Source: Thermocladium sp.
GTDB taxonomy: Archaea > Thermoproteota > Thermoprotei > Thermoproteales > Thermocladiaceae
NCBI GenBank assembly: GCA_023269935.1
Contig: JAGDXC010000001.1
Span: 1 to 25,656, forward strand
Length of the DNA: 25,656 bases
Direction: 5' to 3'
The position numbers and the translations under genes are program-made. The notes beneath the pieces were generated by a model. The model did not search any database and was not told the DNA's origin. It saw only the letters and a list, made by a program, of their open reading frames with translations. Position 1 is the stretch's first letter; every line of letters begins with the position of its first letter. This document shows, one piece after another, positions 1 to 7,149 of this stretch.

Positions 1-40
1 CCAAAAAATAACGGAACAATCACGCAAGCACCTAAAAATT

Positions 41-75
41 CTAGGAATCCCCGCCTTAAAAGGCGAGGCTTGCCA
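41..75. repeat. Short GC-rich hairpin, possible IS200/IS605-like end remnant
   Basis: A compact inverted repeat (CGCCTT, 2-nt loop, AAGGCG) sits in an otherwise AT-rich leader. Its consensus, CCCCGCC-Y-T-R-AAA-GG-C-GAGG, resembles the sequence at 15166-15194 and more loosely 20012-20060. Such hairpins resemble the subterminal ends of archaeal IS200/IS605 (tnpB) elements, but no transposase lies within the window. A function as a transcript leader or orphan element cannot be separated by sequence alone. The rest of 1-190 shows only a pyrimidine-rich stretch around 140-160 and a possible TATA-like run just before the first gene. Confidence 0.3.
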
Positions 76-190
76 CTTTTTATTAACTCAATATCATATG
101 CAAAGATATTTCTATGGTTGTTATCTGCCGCAGGACTTCTTACTCCTTAACCCCCCTTAAAGTTAAAAAAAGGGAGGAGCATTATTATTC

Positions 191-721
191 ATGTACAGAT
201 TAAGCAGTGATTTTCTAAGGGAATTGATGGCTATACCCTTTGCAGTGGCTATACCGAGGGAACCGCCGGCATCAATCGAGGCTGCTAAGGCGATGACTGA
301 GGATTTTGGCTTATGGCCCTTAATTGCTGTAGGCGATGTAGTAGCCATGAATATTGGAAAATATTGGAGGGAACCTGATGTAGCCATAATTGATGGCAAG
401 ACCCAGAGAAGAATAATAAGTAATGGTCCTAGCAATGCCAGGATCATAATTGATAATCCGCCCGCCACCCTCATGGATTCGGCATTCGAGGCCGTGAAAA
501 GCGCCGTGAGTATCGCAATGGCTGGAGGAAGAGCTACCATAATGGTAAGAGGTGAAGAGGACCTATTAGCTATACCGGCTGTTTTGGAGTCCCCACCCAA
601 GAGCGCGGTGGTTTATGGTCTTTACACTGGTTACTTAGTACTTATTCCAGTGACCCAGGAGTATAAGTTGCTTATGCTAAAATTATTAACATTAATGCAA
701 AGGTCGGCATCCTCACCTTAA
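191..721 (+). CDS. GTP-dependent dephospho-CoA kinase (DUF359 family)
   Basis: Predicted last step of coenzyme A biosynthesis in archaea: phosphorylation of dephospho-CoA at the 3'-hydroxyl using GTP, cytosolic. At 176 aa it has the usual family length. The family blocks appear in order: GDVV at residues 48-51, DVAIIDGKTQR at 63-73, NPPATL at 89-94, GEEDLLAIPAVL at 121-132 and a Tyr-Gly (142-143) before the final strands. These Asp/Glu/Lys-rich blocks are the known signature of the archaeal family, which is unrelated to bacterial CoaE. The ATG follows an A-rich TATA-like tract (about 160-170), suggesting a leaderless or nearly leaderless mRNA. It stands alone, with the minus-strand tRNA-Asp downstream. 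The family assignment is strong; substrate use is inferred from the characterised Thermococcus enzyme. Confidence 0.88.
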   Translation: MYRLSSDFLRELMAIPFAVAIPREPPASIEAAKAMTEDFGLWPLIAVGDVVAMNIGKYWREPDVAIIDGKTQRRIISNGPSNARIIIDNPPATLMDSAFEAVKSAVSIAMAGGRATIMVRGEEDLLAIPAVLESPPKSAVVYGLYTGYLVLIPVTQEYKLLMLKLLTLMQRSASSP

Positions 722-914
722 TGGACCGAAATTACCCAAGGAGTCTTGATTGCCATTGTGGATTACCCGCTTCCTTCGCTAACATTAAGGGATAGGCCCT
801 ATCCAAAAAATCAAGAGATCGAAAAATCATTAACAAGGCGCTCATAGTTTAAATCATTTGCGCATAATCTACCTTGAATGATGCCCGTTCTTATCTCATG
901 GCTTAGGATTTTAG

Positions 915-989
915 CGCCTCGGCCGGGATTTGAACCCGGGTTTCGGGCTCGACAGGCCCGCATCCTAGACCAGGCTGAACGACCGAGGC
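915..989 (-). tRNA. tRNA-Asp (anticodon GUC)
   Basis: The minus strand folds into a complete cloverleaf: acceptor GCCTCGG (983-989) pairs with CCGAGGC (916-922), anticodon stem CGGGC/GCCCG closes loop CTGTCGA giving anticodon GTC, and T-arm CCGGG-TTCAAAT-CCCGG follows. The discriminator is G, as expected for Asp. No intron is seen and CCA is not encoded. A TATA-like element (CTTAAAATAA on the minus strand, plus 1013-1022) lies 24-33 nt upstream. Confidence 0.95.
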
Positions 990-1161
990 TCGAATGAAGA
1001 CCTTGGTAACCGTTATTTTAAGTTTTTCCCTATCACATTTAATTAGTTCTCACCCATAATGGCTGAGCTCCCTATAAGTTGACAATAAATTATTATATAA
1101 CTTTTTGTATGTATTGTTTTTTGAAAGTTTTGGTGTTCTCAGGTGCTTGGTTATGGTTTGG

Positions 1162-1170
1162 GTTTATAAG
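1162..1170 (+). promoter_or_regulatory. TATA-like box that fixes the start of the 69-aa gene
   Basis: GTTTATAAG lies 23-31 nt before the ATG at 1193, the spacing expected for a leaderless archaeal mRNA. It sits inside the hydrophobic upstream extension of the open frame, arguing that the extension is not translated. Confidence 0.5.
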
Positions 1171-1192
1171 GGAGTTGTTTGGGTTAGTTTGT

Positions 1193-1402
1193 ATGGCTAG
1201 TGTATATATGGTGTTGATTAATGAGGGGAGGGCGCGCGTGTTGGTGACTGGGAGGAGTGGGGATGAGGAGTTAACCGGATTAGGGTGGAGAATAATGGGG
1301 AGATTCAAGACATGGAGAGAAGCATACGAAGAAGCAAGAACAATAGCAGACCAAAAAGAATACATACTAGAATGGTACCTAGAAGAAGAAACAACTACCT
1401 AA
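1193..1402 (+). CDS. Small conserved-looking protein, 69 aa, function unknown
   Basis: I do not recognise this protein. The frame is open from about 1079 with a TTG, but the first 38 codons would encode a low-complexity hydrophobic peptide with GT-biased codons. A TATA-like box at 1162-1170 instead points to the ATG at 1193. The resulting protein begins with a hydrophobic strand-like segment (VYMVLI), continues through a basic Gly-rich turn and a GLGW block, and ends in a charged helical segment with WREAYEEAR followed by an acidic tail. The composition suggests a small soluble alpha/beta protein. It is a single gene between divergent neighbours. The coding strand is GT-rich in its first half and almost T-free in the second. 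Confidence 0.55.
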   Translation: MASVYMVLINEGRARVLVTGRSGDEELTGLGWRIMGRFKTWREAYEEARTIADQKEYILEWYLEEETTT

Positions 1403-1523
1403 CCCTAGCTTAGAGGAAGAATGCCATAGAACATTATTGTAGTTAATTTTGTCATCAATCATCTGAATTAATTATATTATATATAGATGAAAACAAAATG
1501 CTAAAGATACTTATAACAAGAAA

Positions 1524-1533
1524 GCTTTAAAAC
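1524..1533 (+). promoter_or_regulatory. TATA-like promoter of the split CARF operon
   Basis: GCTTTAAAAC lies 21-30 nt upstream of the ATG at 1554 in a very AT-rich intergenic stretch, consistent with leaderless transcription of the two-gene unit. Confidence 0.55.
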
Positions 1534-1553
1534 TATAATAATATTATTTTATT

Positions 1554-2039
1554 ATGGGACTGAAACTGGCGATAGCAACAACCGTGGGCACAAGTATTTT
1601 AGGTAATCTCGAGAGAGATAATGGGCAGAAGAGCAAGAAGCTACAGGATTTGCTAAATAAAGGCCCGTCGCGGGCTGCCGTGGATGATGATATACAAAAA
1701 GAGCTAGATAAGCGGGCAACGCTTGCCAGTCCCATATTTAGGGAAGTGCTAGAAATTGTTAAGTTGAACCCGGAAAAATATAGCGCCGAGCTTAATTCAA
1801 TAATAAACTCATTAAAAATAATTCAGGGCAACGTAGTTGATGAGCTGGAGCTATTCTTTTATCCAACTGATACTGGCGCATCCAAGTTTTGCGCCAAGAT
1901 AATTTATAATTATATAGTAATGAATTCTGATGATTTCAAGAAAAGAGCTGGGCTAGCGAGAAATGCTAAAATCAAAGTAAATAAGCCCACTATTTTAAGG
2001 GATTTGGCTCAAGCCCTGAATTCTTTAATGATGGCTTAA
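1554..2039 (+). CDS. N-terminal half of a CARF / ring-nuclease-like protein (APE2256-like)
   Basis: 161 aa. It opens with a beta-strand followed by VGTSIL (residues 11-16), the motif-I signature of CARF proteins of the Cas_APE2256/Crn1 type, where the Ser is a catalytic or ligand residue in Crn1 ring nucleases. A charged linker follows, and then a second Rossmann-type segment containing FYPTDTGASKF (about 102-112), which matches the SDTG-type block of the family. The CARF motif expected next, a GFK-type loop, is not here but lies in the following ORF, which starts inside this stop codon (TAATG, 1-nt overlap, different frame). CARF proteins bind cyclic oligoadenylates made by type III CRISPR complexes, and Crn1 enzymes degrade cA4. 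Homology is inferred from motifs. No cas genes or CRISPR array are in the window. Confidence 0.7.
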   Translation: MGLKLAIATTVGTSILGNLERDNGQKSKKLQDLLNKGPSRAAVDDDIQKELDKRATLASPIFREVLEIVKLNPEKYSAELNSIINSLKIIQGNVVDELELFFYPTDTGASKFCAKIIYNYIVMNSDDFKKRAGLARNAKIKVNKPTILRDLAQALNSLMMA

Positions 2040-2446
2040 TGGAGCTTGTAGACAAATTCGCTAGAATCATAATAAATAAGACAAAGCAAGGCTATAAAGT
2101 GATCGTTAATTCAACGGCTGGATTTAAGGCTGAGGCAGCGTACATAACAATAATGGCAATGATGGCTGGAGCCTGGAGGATAGTTTATAAGCATGAAGGC
2201 TTTAATGAAGTAGTCTCGCTTCTCAGTTTACCCCTAGCCATGGATGAGAAGTACATGAGGGAACTAAGGAAAATAGGAAAAGGAATGCAAAAACAAGCTG
2301 CAGAAGGCATTGGCATAAATGTAGATGAACTAAAAGAGAAGGGGCTAGTCGACTTCGAGGACGGCTTCGTGAAACCAAGGGAGTGGGTTACTCATCTCCT
2401 AAGACTAACCAGAAACAAGCTTCCATCTAAAGCAGCAAACCAATAA
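2039..2446 (+). CDS. C-terminal half of the CARF / ring-nuclease-like protein
   Basis: 135 aa, beginning in the stop codon of the previous ORF (TAATG) and so probably translationally coupled. It contains VIVNSTAGFKAEAAY from residue 21 to 35, the second CARF signature; Lys30 aligns with the catalytic Lys of the Sulfolobus Crn1 enzyme as I recall it. The IVYKHEGF and LPL blocks that follow are typical of the APE2256 family. The remaining roughly 70 residues are helical and charged (KEKGLVDFEDGFVKPREW), reading like a small winged-helix-type tail. Together the two ORFs cover one complete CARF protein, so either the gene is naturally split into two subunits or a frameshift separates them. Confidence 0.7.
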   Translation: MELVDKFARIIINKTKQGYKVIVNSTAGFKAEAAYITIMAMMAGAWRIVYKHEGFNEVVSLLSLPLAMDEKYMRELRKIGKGMQKQAAEGIGINVDELKEKGLVDFEDGFVKPREWVTHLLRLTRNKLPSKAANQ

Positions 2447-2468
2447 TAACCCGTTAATTCATTAATGA

Positions 2469-2542
2469 TGGGCCCGCCGGGATTTGAACCCGGGGCCTAC
2501 CGGTTATGAGCCGGCCGCTCCACCTGGCTAAGCCACGGGCCC
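2469..2542 (-). tRNA. tRNA with CAU anticodon (elongator Met, or Ile2)
   Basis: On the minus strand, acceptor GGGCCCG pairs with CGGGCCC (2470-2476), the anticodon stem GCCGG/CCGGT closes loop CTCATAA with anticodon CAT, and the T-arm is CCGGG-TTCAAAT-CCCGG. The discriminator is A, with no intron and no encoded CCA. It lacks the archaeal initiator acceptor (AGCGGG type). Elongator Met and agmatidine-modified Ile2 share this anticodon and I cannot separate them from one sequence. Confidence 0.92.
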
Positions 2543-2634
2543 TCATATATGCCTGTAACACTTTTGTTTTTTAATTTTACCCCTCGCCTCGTGCATAGCA
2601 ATGGCGAAGCAAAAATAGGCGATTTTTAGTCACA

Positions 2635-3966
2635 TTACTTAGCTATGTCGTGCCCAACCAAGCTCTTCTTTCCAGTTTCGAATCCCTTGAGGTACCATAG
2701 GAACGTCATTGCCAAGGCTGTGAGGAATATCGCTGTCACTATAGCTGCCTCAGCATTAAATGAAAGGACATAGAGGGATAATATACCTGTTATTGTGCCG
2801 GCAATTATCCAGACAAGCGTTCTCACATATGAGACATACTTCCCCCTCATCTGGGTTGGGAACATCTCTGGCTCCAACATTGCCCTAACACCCCACGTAG
2901 TTTCCACGGGTATGAATAGAAGCGCAGTGAGGACTAGTAGCGTAGTGCTGGATATGTCCCTGGTCATTGCCTCATATATCCATAAAACTATCCATAGCAG
3001 GGCCAATAATCCATATGATGCTAGCGAGGCCGCCTTCCTAGACACGCGGTGAACAATGGCTGCTCCGAATATTATTCCAACAACTACCATCATGAGGCCG
3101 CCGATTAACGGTATCTCGCTGGCTAGGCTGCTTGAGAAGTAGAGGAAGCCAACATCATACGTTATATAGACGAATGCAACGTCTTGGGCAATGCCTATTA
3201 TGGTTATTATGAGGAACCTGAGCGGTATGCTTAGGGTCGGTGCGACTGGCTCCGTCTCTCCGTCTATTGATTTCCATGCATCGTTTACGTCCAGATCAGC
3301 CTTGCCGGCCAATGCCTTCCATGGAAGCGACTCCTCAACCATGAAGTAACCAATTATCAAGGCAGCAAGGGGAGCTAGGAAGAGGAGGACTATGGCTACC
3401 TCTGTTTGGAGCTCAGTGAAGCCTAGGAGGAGCGGGATGAACACTATGGCTACCCCCAGATTACCGAAGTTCTGAACAATTACCTCAATATTGCCCCGCC
3501 ACTTGGCTGGAACCGATTCCGCTATTATCGATAATACGGGAGTCTCGAGCCCTATGGCCGCCATTCCTATCAATATGAATGATGTGACTAAAGCAATCAC
3601 ATTAGAACCTGCGGCAACGTATATTGCTACTCCGGCGAGTATTAGGGCGGCCGTGAGAATGAATGAGTTCCTGCGGCCAATGCTATCGGTCAAGTAGCCG
3701 GAGAGTAGGGAACCGAAGCCGCCCGCTATATATGGCAGGCTAAGTGCTAGGAATGCATACTTAGTTGGTATTATGTTACCTATGGCAGCCACGGGTCCAT
3801 AGCTTTCCGCTACGCCGTAAACTAGCATGCCCATTGCCAGCGCTATTATTGATCCCCAGGGAAATCCTTGGGTCCGCATTGCTGCATTGTTATTCGTGCT
3901 TCCAATGCCAGTGCTTGGATTTGAGCCGGCGACTCGGGATCTTATATCGCCTTTCCTGTTCTTCAC
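2635..3966 (-). CDS. Major facilitator superfamily transporter, sugar-porter-like
   Basis: 443 aa with about twelve hydrophobic helices in two halves, separated by a charged central loop (roughly residues 215-250). The cytoplasmic loop after the second helix carries GYLTDSIGRRNSF, a motif-A-like signature of MFS carriers. The fourth/fifth-helix region has ETP followed by VPAKWRG, and the C-terminal half has EMFPTQMRGKYVSYVR, the equivalent PE-x-x-RG-type loop of sugar/metabolite porters. This places it in the MFS sugar or organic-acid group; the substrate is not deducible. The N-terminal 35 residues are polar and lack a signal peptide. A TATA-like box (plus 3987-3996) lies 21-30 nt upstream of the ATG, so it is probably a single-gene leaderless transcript, and the tRNA lies just downstream on the same strand. 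Confidence 0.85.
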   Translation of the reverse strand: MKNRKGDIRSRVAGSNPSTGIGSTNNNAAMRTQGFPWGSIIALAMGMLVYGVAESYGPVAAIGNIIPTKYAFLALSLPYIAGGFGSLLSGYLTDSIGRRNSFILTAALILAGVAIYVAAGSNVIALVTSFILIGMAAIGLETPVLSIIAESVPAKWRGNIEVIVQNFGNLGVAIVFIPLLLGFTELQTEVAIVLLFLAPLAALIIGYFMVEESLPWKALAGKADLDVNDAWKSIDGETEPVAPTLSIPLRFLIITIIGIAQDVAFVYITYDVGFLYFSSSLASEIPLIGGLMMVVVGIIFGAAIVHRVSRKAASLASYGLLALLWIVLWIYEAMTRDISSTTLLVLTALLFIPVETTWGVRAMLEPEMFPTQMRGKYVSYVRTLVWIIAGTITGILSLYVLSFNAEAAIVTAIFLTALAMTFLWYLKGFETGKKSLVGHDIAK

Positions 3967-3986
3967 TGTTTTTCCTTAGTCTGAAT

Positions 3987-3996
3987 GTTTAAATAT
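3987..3996 (-). promoter_or_regulatory. TATA-like promoter of the MFS gene
   Basis: ATATTTAAAC on the minus strand lies 21-30 nt upstream of the MFS start codon. The remaining 4000-4121 stretch is strongly AT-rich up to 4080, then a short GC-rich patch follows directly downstream of the enolase-family gene's stop codon. Confidence 0.5.
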
Positions 3997-4121
3997 TTTT
4001 CTTTAAAATAACGTAAGTAATACATTATTTTCTCATAGTTTTTTAAATAATTAATTAAATTATGAAATAGAAATTATAAATAACCACGCCAGCAAGACGC
4101 CGAGGAAAGCCCCATACTTTA

Positions 4122-5231
4122 CTATAGCTCAATCACTTCTTGCTTTACAACATACTTTCGCAATACCTCCAACCTAGGCTCAACCCCAATGCCCGGCGAT
4201 TTTTTGACGCTTATGGTTCCATCCCTGTTCAGCAACCAAGGCTCGGTCACATCCTCATCATAATACCTATCGCTGGCGCTTATATCATTTGGTAACTTGA
4301 CATTGGGCAGAGTGGCAAGAGCTACCTGGACTCCACGACCTACACCGGTCTCTAGCATACCGCCTATCCAGACCGGCATCTCAACTAATCTACAGAAATC
4401 GTGAATGGCTACGCTATTAGTTATTCCACCAACCCTTCCTGGCTTAATATTAATTACCCTACAAGAACCCAATTCAAATGCTCTCCTAGCGTCAAGAGGA
4501 CTCTTTATGGACTCATCCAGACAAATCGGCGTAAGCAAATCGCGTTGAAGCTTGGCGTGATCGATTAAATCATCATAATCAAGCGGCTGCTCTATTAGGA
4601 GCAAGCCGAGGTCATCCATTTCCCGAAAAATCCTGTAATCACTTAAGGTGTAGGCAGAGTTAGCATCCACCTGAAGAGGAATATCGGGATATTCGCGCCT
4701 CACTTGCTTAACGACATCCACATCCCATCCAGGCTTAATCTTTATCTTGATCCTCCGGTAACCAGCCTCCAGGTAAAAATTAATGGCCTTCATCAAATCA
4801 TTAATGCTGGGCTGAATCCCAATGGAGACCCCACTAACTATCTTATCCCTAACCCCGCCCAGCAACTCGTGGAGAGGTTTACCCACAGACTTGGCGTAAG
4901 CATCCCACACAGCTTCCTCCAGCCCCGCCTTAGCCATGTTATGACCCCTAATCCTGCTTAGATGATCAATGAATGACCTAGGCTCAACTATATCGATCCC
5001 CCTCAGTATCGGCACCATATAATCCCTAATTGTTAACCAAGCTGTACCCACGGTCTCATAACTATACCACGGTCCCTCATCTGCAGTGACCTCACCCCAC
5101 CCCTCTAGCCCATTATCGAACATAGCCTTAACCAACACTCCATGCCTGTCCAGTGACGCGCCGAAGCTAGTTTCGAACCTGGACTTGAGTCTCATCACCA
5201 CATGATAAAGCTCAAGCCTCTTGATTCTCAT
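4122..5231 (-). CDS. menC: Enolase-superfamily enzyme: o-succinylbenzoate synthase / N-acylamino acid racemase type
   Basis: About 369 aa. In the 370-residue reading that begins with the upstream TTG, the muconate-lactonizing-subgroup residues are all visible: KIKIKPG (163-169, catalytic Lys-x-Lys), metal ligands in DANSAY (Asp190), EQPL (Glu215) and DES (Asp240), and the second base Lys264 in KPGRVGG, with GGMLETG near the C-terminus. The spacing closely matches known OSBS/NSAR enzymes. The predicted reaction is dehydration of SHCHC to o-succinylbenzoate in menaquinone synthesis and/or racemisation of N-acylamino acids; many members do both. No other men gene is in the window. I chose the ATG at 5231 over the TTG one codon upstream because a TATA-like tract lies about 25 nt before it. 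The gene symbol is tentative. Confidence 0.82.
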   Translation of the reverse strand: MRIKRLELYHVVMRLKSRFETSFGASLDRHGVLVKAMFDNGLEGWGEVTADEGPWYSYETVGTAWLTIRDYMVPILRGIDIVEPRSFIDHLSRIRGHNMAKAGLEEAVWDAYAKSVGKPLHELLGGVRDKIVSGVSIGIQPSINDLMKAINFYLEAGYRRIKIKIKPGWDVDVVKQVRREYPDIPLQVDANSAYTLSDYRIFREMDDLGLLLIEQPLDYDDLIDHAKLQRDLLTPICLDESIKSPLDARRAFELGSCRVINIKPGRVGGITNSVAIHDFCRLVEMPVWIGGMLETGVGRGVQVALATLPNVKLPNDISASDRYYDEDVTEPWLLNRDGTISVKKSPGIGVEPRLEVLRKYVVKQEVIEL

Positions 5232-5351
5232 CAACTAAGCATTAATTACTTAGTATTAACTTTTGCTCTAGCCCTAGCCAAGAACTGAAACTAATGGGCT
5301 GCTTCATAACTCATTGAACCCCTATCATGCGCAACCATGGCGCGGCTAACC

Positions 5352-5639
5352 CTAGAACTTGGATACATAGTAAATTACGCATATTCCAATCAAGTCAAGT
5401 AGGCATAGGGATAGGAATGGTAAATCAACAAACTTAATGAGGAGACTCGCGGAGAGCTCTATTTCAAGTATGAACATAACTATGCTGTGAAATAGAAGTA
5501 TAAATGATAATATCGCCAATGCAAAGCTGAGCGGTGCCTTTAGCCTAAACACGTGGAAGTAATTCTTAACTATTAGGGCCGACATTATTATTTGGCAACC
5601 GATCAGCGTCGTATCGATAACTAGATCCACTAATCCCAT
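5352..5639 (-). CDS. Small membrane protein, three predicted helices, paired with an HTH regulator
   Basis: 95 aa, with three hydrophobic stretches at about residues 5-25, 35-58 and 66-92 joined by short loops, one basic (KNYFHVFRLK). No catalytic motif is evident. Its ATG lies within the last codons of the upstream winged-helix gene (10-nt overlap), so the two are almost certainly co-translated. Similar pairs of a DNA-binding protein with a roughly 90-residue three-helix membrane protein are common in archaea (DUF7521-like proteins in haloarchaea come to mind), suggesting a membrane sensor or partner. That function is inference. Confidence 0.6.
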   Translation of the reverse strand: MGLVDLVIDTTLIGCQIIMSALIVKNYFHVFRLKAPLSFALAILSFILLFHSIVMFILEIELSASLLIKFVDLPFLSLCLLDLIGICVIYYVSKF

Positions 5640-6007
5640 TCAGCATCGATTCCCAACTTGCTGGCTAATTTAATAATTTTAGCCCAGTTAGAATCAACAA
5701 GCTCCGTCGTATAATATGGCGCCCCATACTTATTATTAAGTCTCTTAATTAAACCACTCTTCTCAAGTATGTTTAGGTGATACATTGTTGTTTTATAGCC
5801 TAGACCCAATCGACGCGATATTTGATTGGGATTCATGGGGCTCCTCTTGATCTCTATTAATATCCTCAGCCGTGTTGGTCCACCCTTAGAGCCGCCGAGA
5901 AGCCAATAAAGATTGACGTAAGTCTCCCTCTCCGCCGCCCCAGAAGCCGGGAGCGCGACGCCCTTCACCGCATCGGTTCTCGTGTCGAATATGTTGTTAA
6001 ACGACAT
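5630..6007 (-). CDS. Winged helix-turn-helix transcriptional regulator, ArsR-like
   Basis: 125 aa. The core winged helix spans roughly residues 42-100: helix 1 with PTRLRILIEI, then MNPNQISRRLGLGYKTTMYH as helix-turn-recognition helix, LEKSGLIKR, and a wing with NNKYGAPYYTTE. This is the standard ArsR/DUF-type archaeal arrangement. The N-terminal 40 residues are variable and the C-terminus is a short helix. A TATA-like box (plus 6033-6042) lies 26-35 nt upstream of the ATG. It overlaps the next small membrane protein gene by 10 nt. It is probably an autoregulator or membrane-coupled switch; the target is unknown. Confidence 0.78.
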   Translation of the reverse strand: MSFNNIFDTRTDAVKGVALPASGAAERETYVNLYWLLGGSKGGPTRLRILIEIKRSPMNPNQISRRLGLGYKTTMYHLNILEKSGLIKRLNNKYGAPYYTTELVDSNWAKIIKLASKLGIDAEWD

Positions 6008-6211
6008 TTAGGGGTTAGTCATATGTTAATACTATTTAACCTTTGCGTTTCGGGGAGCGAAATATGAACAACTATTTCAATATCTATACCATAAGGTCAT
6101 TCCAATGACAAATGCATAATCTGGATAATTAATTTTATATAACAACTTAACTAAACTAGAAAACAGAATAAAGAATCAAAGCTTTATAGGAGACTTGGGT
6201 TAGGGAGATCC

Positions 6212-6547
6212 ATGAGTCTACTATACTTCGATATAGATGAGGTCAAGGCTCAATGCGACATGAATTATAGCAATTATTCGGAGAATGGAGTAAACTACGT
6301 GCCCTGTAGGTACAGGGCGCCTGGAATAACTAAGGCACTCCCCTACTTGTTAAAATACCTGGGATTGCGGGAAAACGACATTGGTAGAATGGTTGAATCC
6401 CGGTTTGGGCGGATCCTGATTAAGGCAGAGAACGATGAATTGATACTTTGGATAAGCACTGATGCAATGCAAAAGGGATTCTCAACAGGCGAAGTAGCTA
6501 GACAAGTGGCCCTAGTCACGCGAGGGCTTCTTCTTTGCCTAGAATGA
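6212..6547 (+). CDS. Hypothetical protein, 111 aa
   Basis: I do not recognise a family. The protein starts MSLLYFDIDEV and contains two cysteines (CDMNY, PCRYR) in its first third, a PGITKALPYLL segment, and an alternating hydrophobic strand region (RILIKAENDELILWIS) before a C-terminal helix ending LLLCLE, suggesting a compact alpha/beta fold. A TATA-like box (GCTTTATAGG, about 6180-6189) lies 22-31 nt before the ATG and a purine-rich GGGAG also precedes it. Its last 32 nt overlap, tail to tail, the 3' end of the uL16 gene on the other strand. The upstream 6008-6179 stretch holds only the divergent promoters. Confidence 0.6.
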   Translation: MSLLYFDIDEVKAQCDMNYSNYSENGVNYVPCRYRAPGITKALPYLLKYLGLRENDIGRMVESRFGRILIKAENDELILWISTDAMQKGFSTGEVARQVALVTRGLLLCLE

Positions 6548-7070
6548 GAATTGGTTCTCCTTTCTTTGCAAAGGCCATCCTGCAAGGAATCGCTAGTTTA
6601 GACATGGCTCTCTTTAGCGCTATCTTGGCGTGATTCACATTCTTCGCCTCAACCTCAACATAGAATAATACATCTCCCCTCTTTATTTGAACAGCTCTTC
6701 CCGTGGGAACCCCGAATGATTGCCTCATGCCCTCCTGAAGACGATCTGCTCCAGCCATTGCTAACATCTTGTTCTCCCTAATCACATGATGCGGGTACTT
6801 GGTTAGCTTTAGGTAAAAGTTTTGATCTGTCAAAGTGGCAGAGAGGTACTTATATGCCATTTGCCTCGCGGCCTCCAGGGAATTAACCCTTATTTGACCG
6901 GAGACTAGGGGGAATAACGCAACTACGTCGGTGAATTTCTCCCTATCCTTCGGCTTAGTGGCCCCCATCTCGAATTTAGGTATCTGGGCATAGGGAGCTC
7001 CATGAATGTACTTGGTTCTCGTATATGGTCTCTTCAGTCTCCTATAGCACCTTCCTGGTCTTAAAGGCAT
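6516..7070 (-). CDS. rpl10e: Large-subunit ribosomal protein uL16 (archaeal L10e)
   Basis: 184 aa, the normal archaeal length. The N-terminus has the highly basic MPLRPGRCYRR block and YTRTKYIHGAPYAQIPKFEMG, both hallmarks of L10e. The central part has the PHHVIRENKMLAMAGADRLQ segment and GMRQSFGVPTGRAVQI, which form the P-site-proximal loop in archaeal ribosome structures. The C-terminal basic helix (HAKIALKRAMSKLAIPCR) is intact. A TATA-like box (plus 7091-7100) lies 21-30 nt upstream. It ends inside the preceding plus-strand gene with a 32-nt antisense overlap. Confidence 0.95.
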   Translation of the reverse strand: MPLRPGRCYRRLKRPYTRTKYIHGAPYAQIPKFEMGATKPKDREKFTDVVALFPLVSGQIRVNSLEAARQMAYKYLSATLTDQNFYLKLTKYPHHVIRENKMLAMAGADRLQEGMRQSFGVPTGRAVQIKRGDVLFYVEVEAKNVNHAKIALKRAMSKLAIPCRMAFAKKGEPILILGKEEALA

Positions 7071-7090
7071 GAATCGCCCAGTCGTCTCCA

Positions 7091-7100
7091 GTTTATAAAT
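7091..7100 (-). promoter_or_regulatory. TATA-like promoter of the uL16 gene
   Basis: ATTTATAAAC on the minus strand, 21-30 nt from the uL16 ATG. The 79-nt region between uL16 and the divergent TrpRS gene also contains a GGGAGGG purine run about 15 nt before the TrpRS ATG. Confidence 0.5.
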
Positions 7101-7149
7101 ATTGATGAGACAAGGCTAAAGCCGATCAGGGAGGGAATAATTTTTAAGC

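Noticed and set aside
1079..1192. Upstream hydrophobic extension of the small gene at 1193 (TTG start)
   Set aside because: A TATA-like box lies inside it at leaderless distance from the ATG at 1193, and the encoded peptide is low-complexity.
4063..4121. Short hydrophobic peptide-like frame (VKYGAFLGVLLAWLFIISIS) just after the enolase-family gene stop
   Set aside because: No ATG, GTG or TTG start codon is available in that frame before an upstream stop, so it cannot be supported as a gene.
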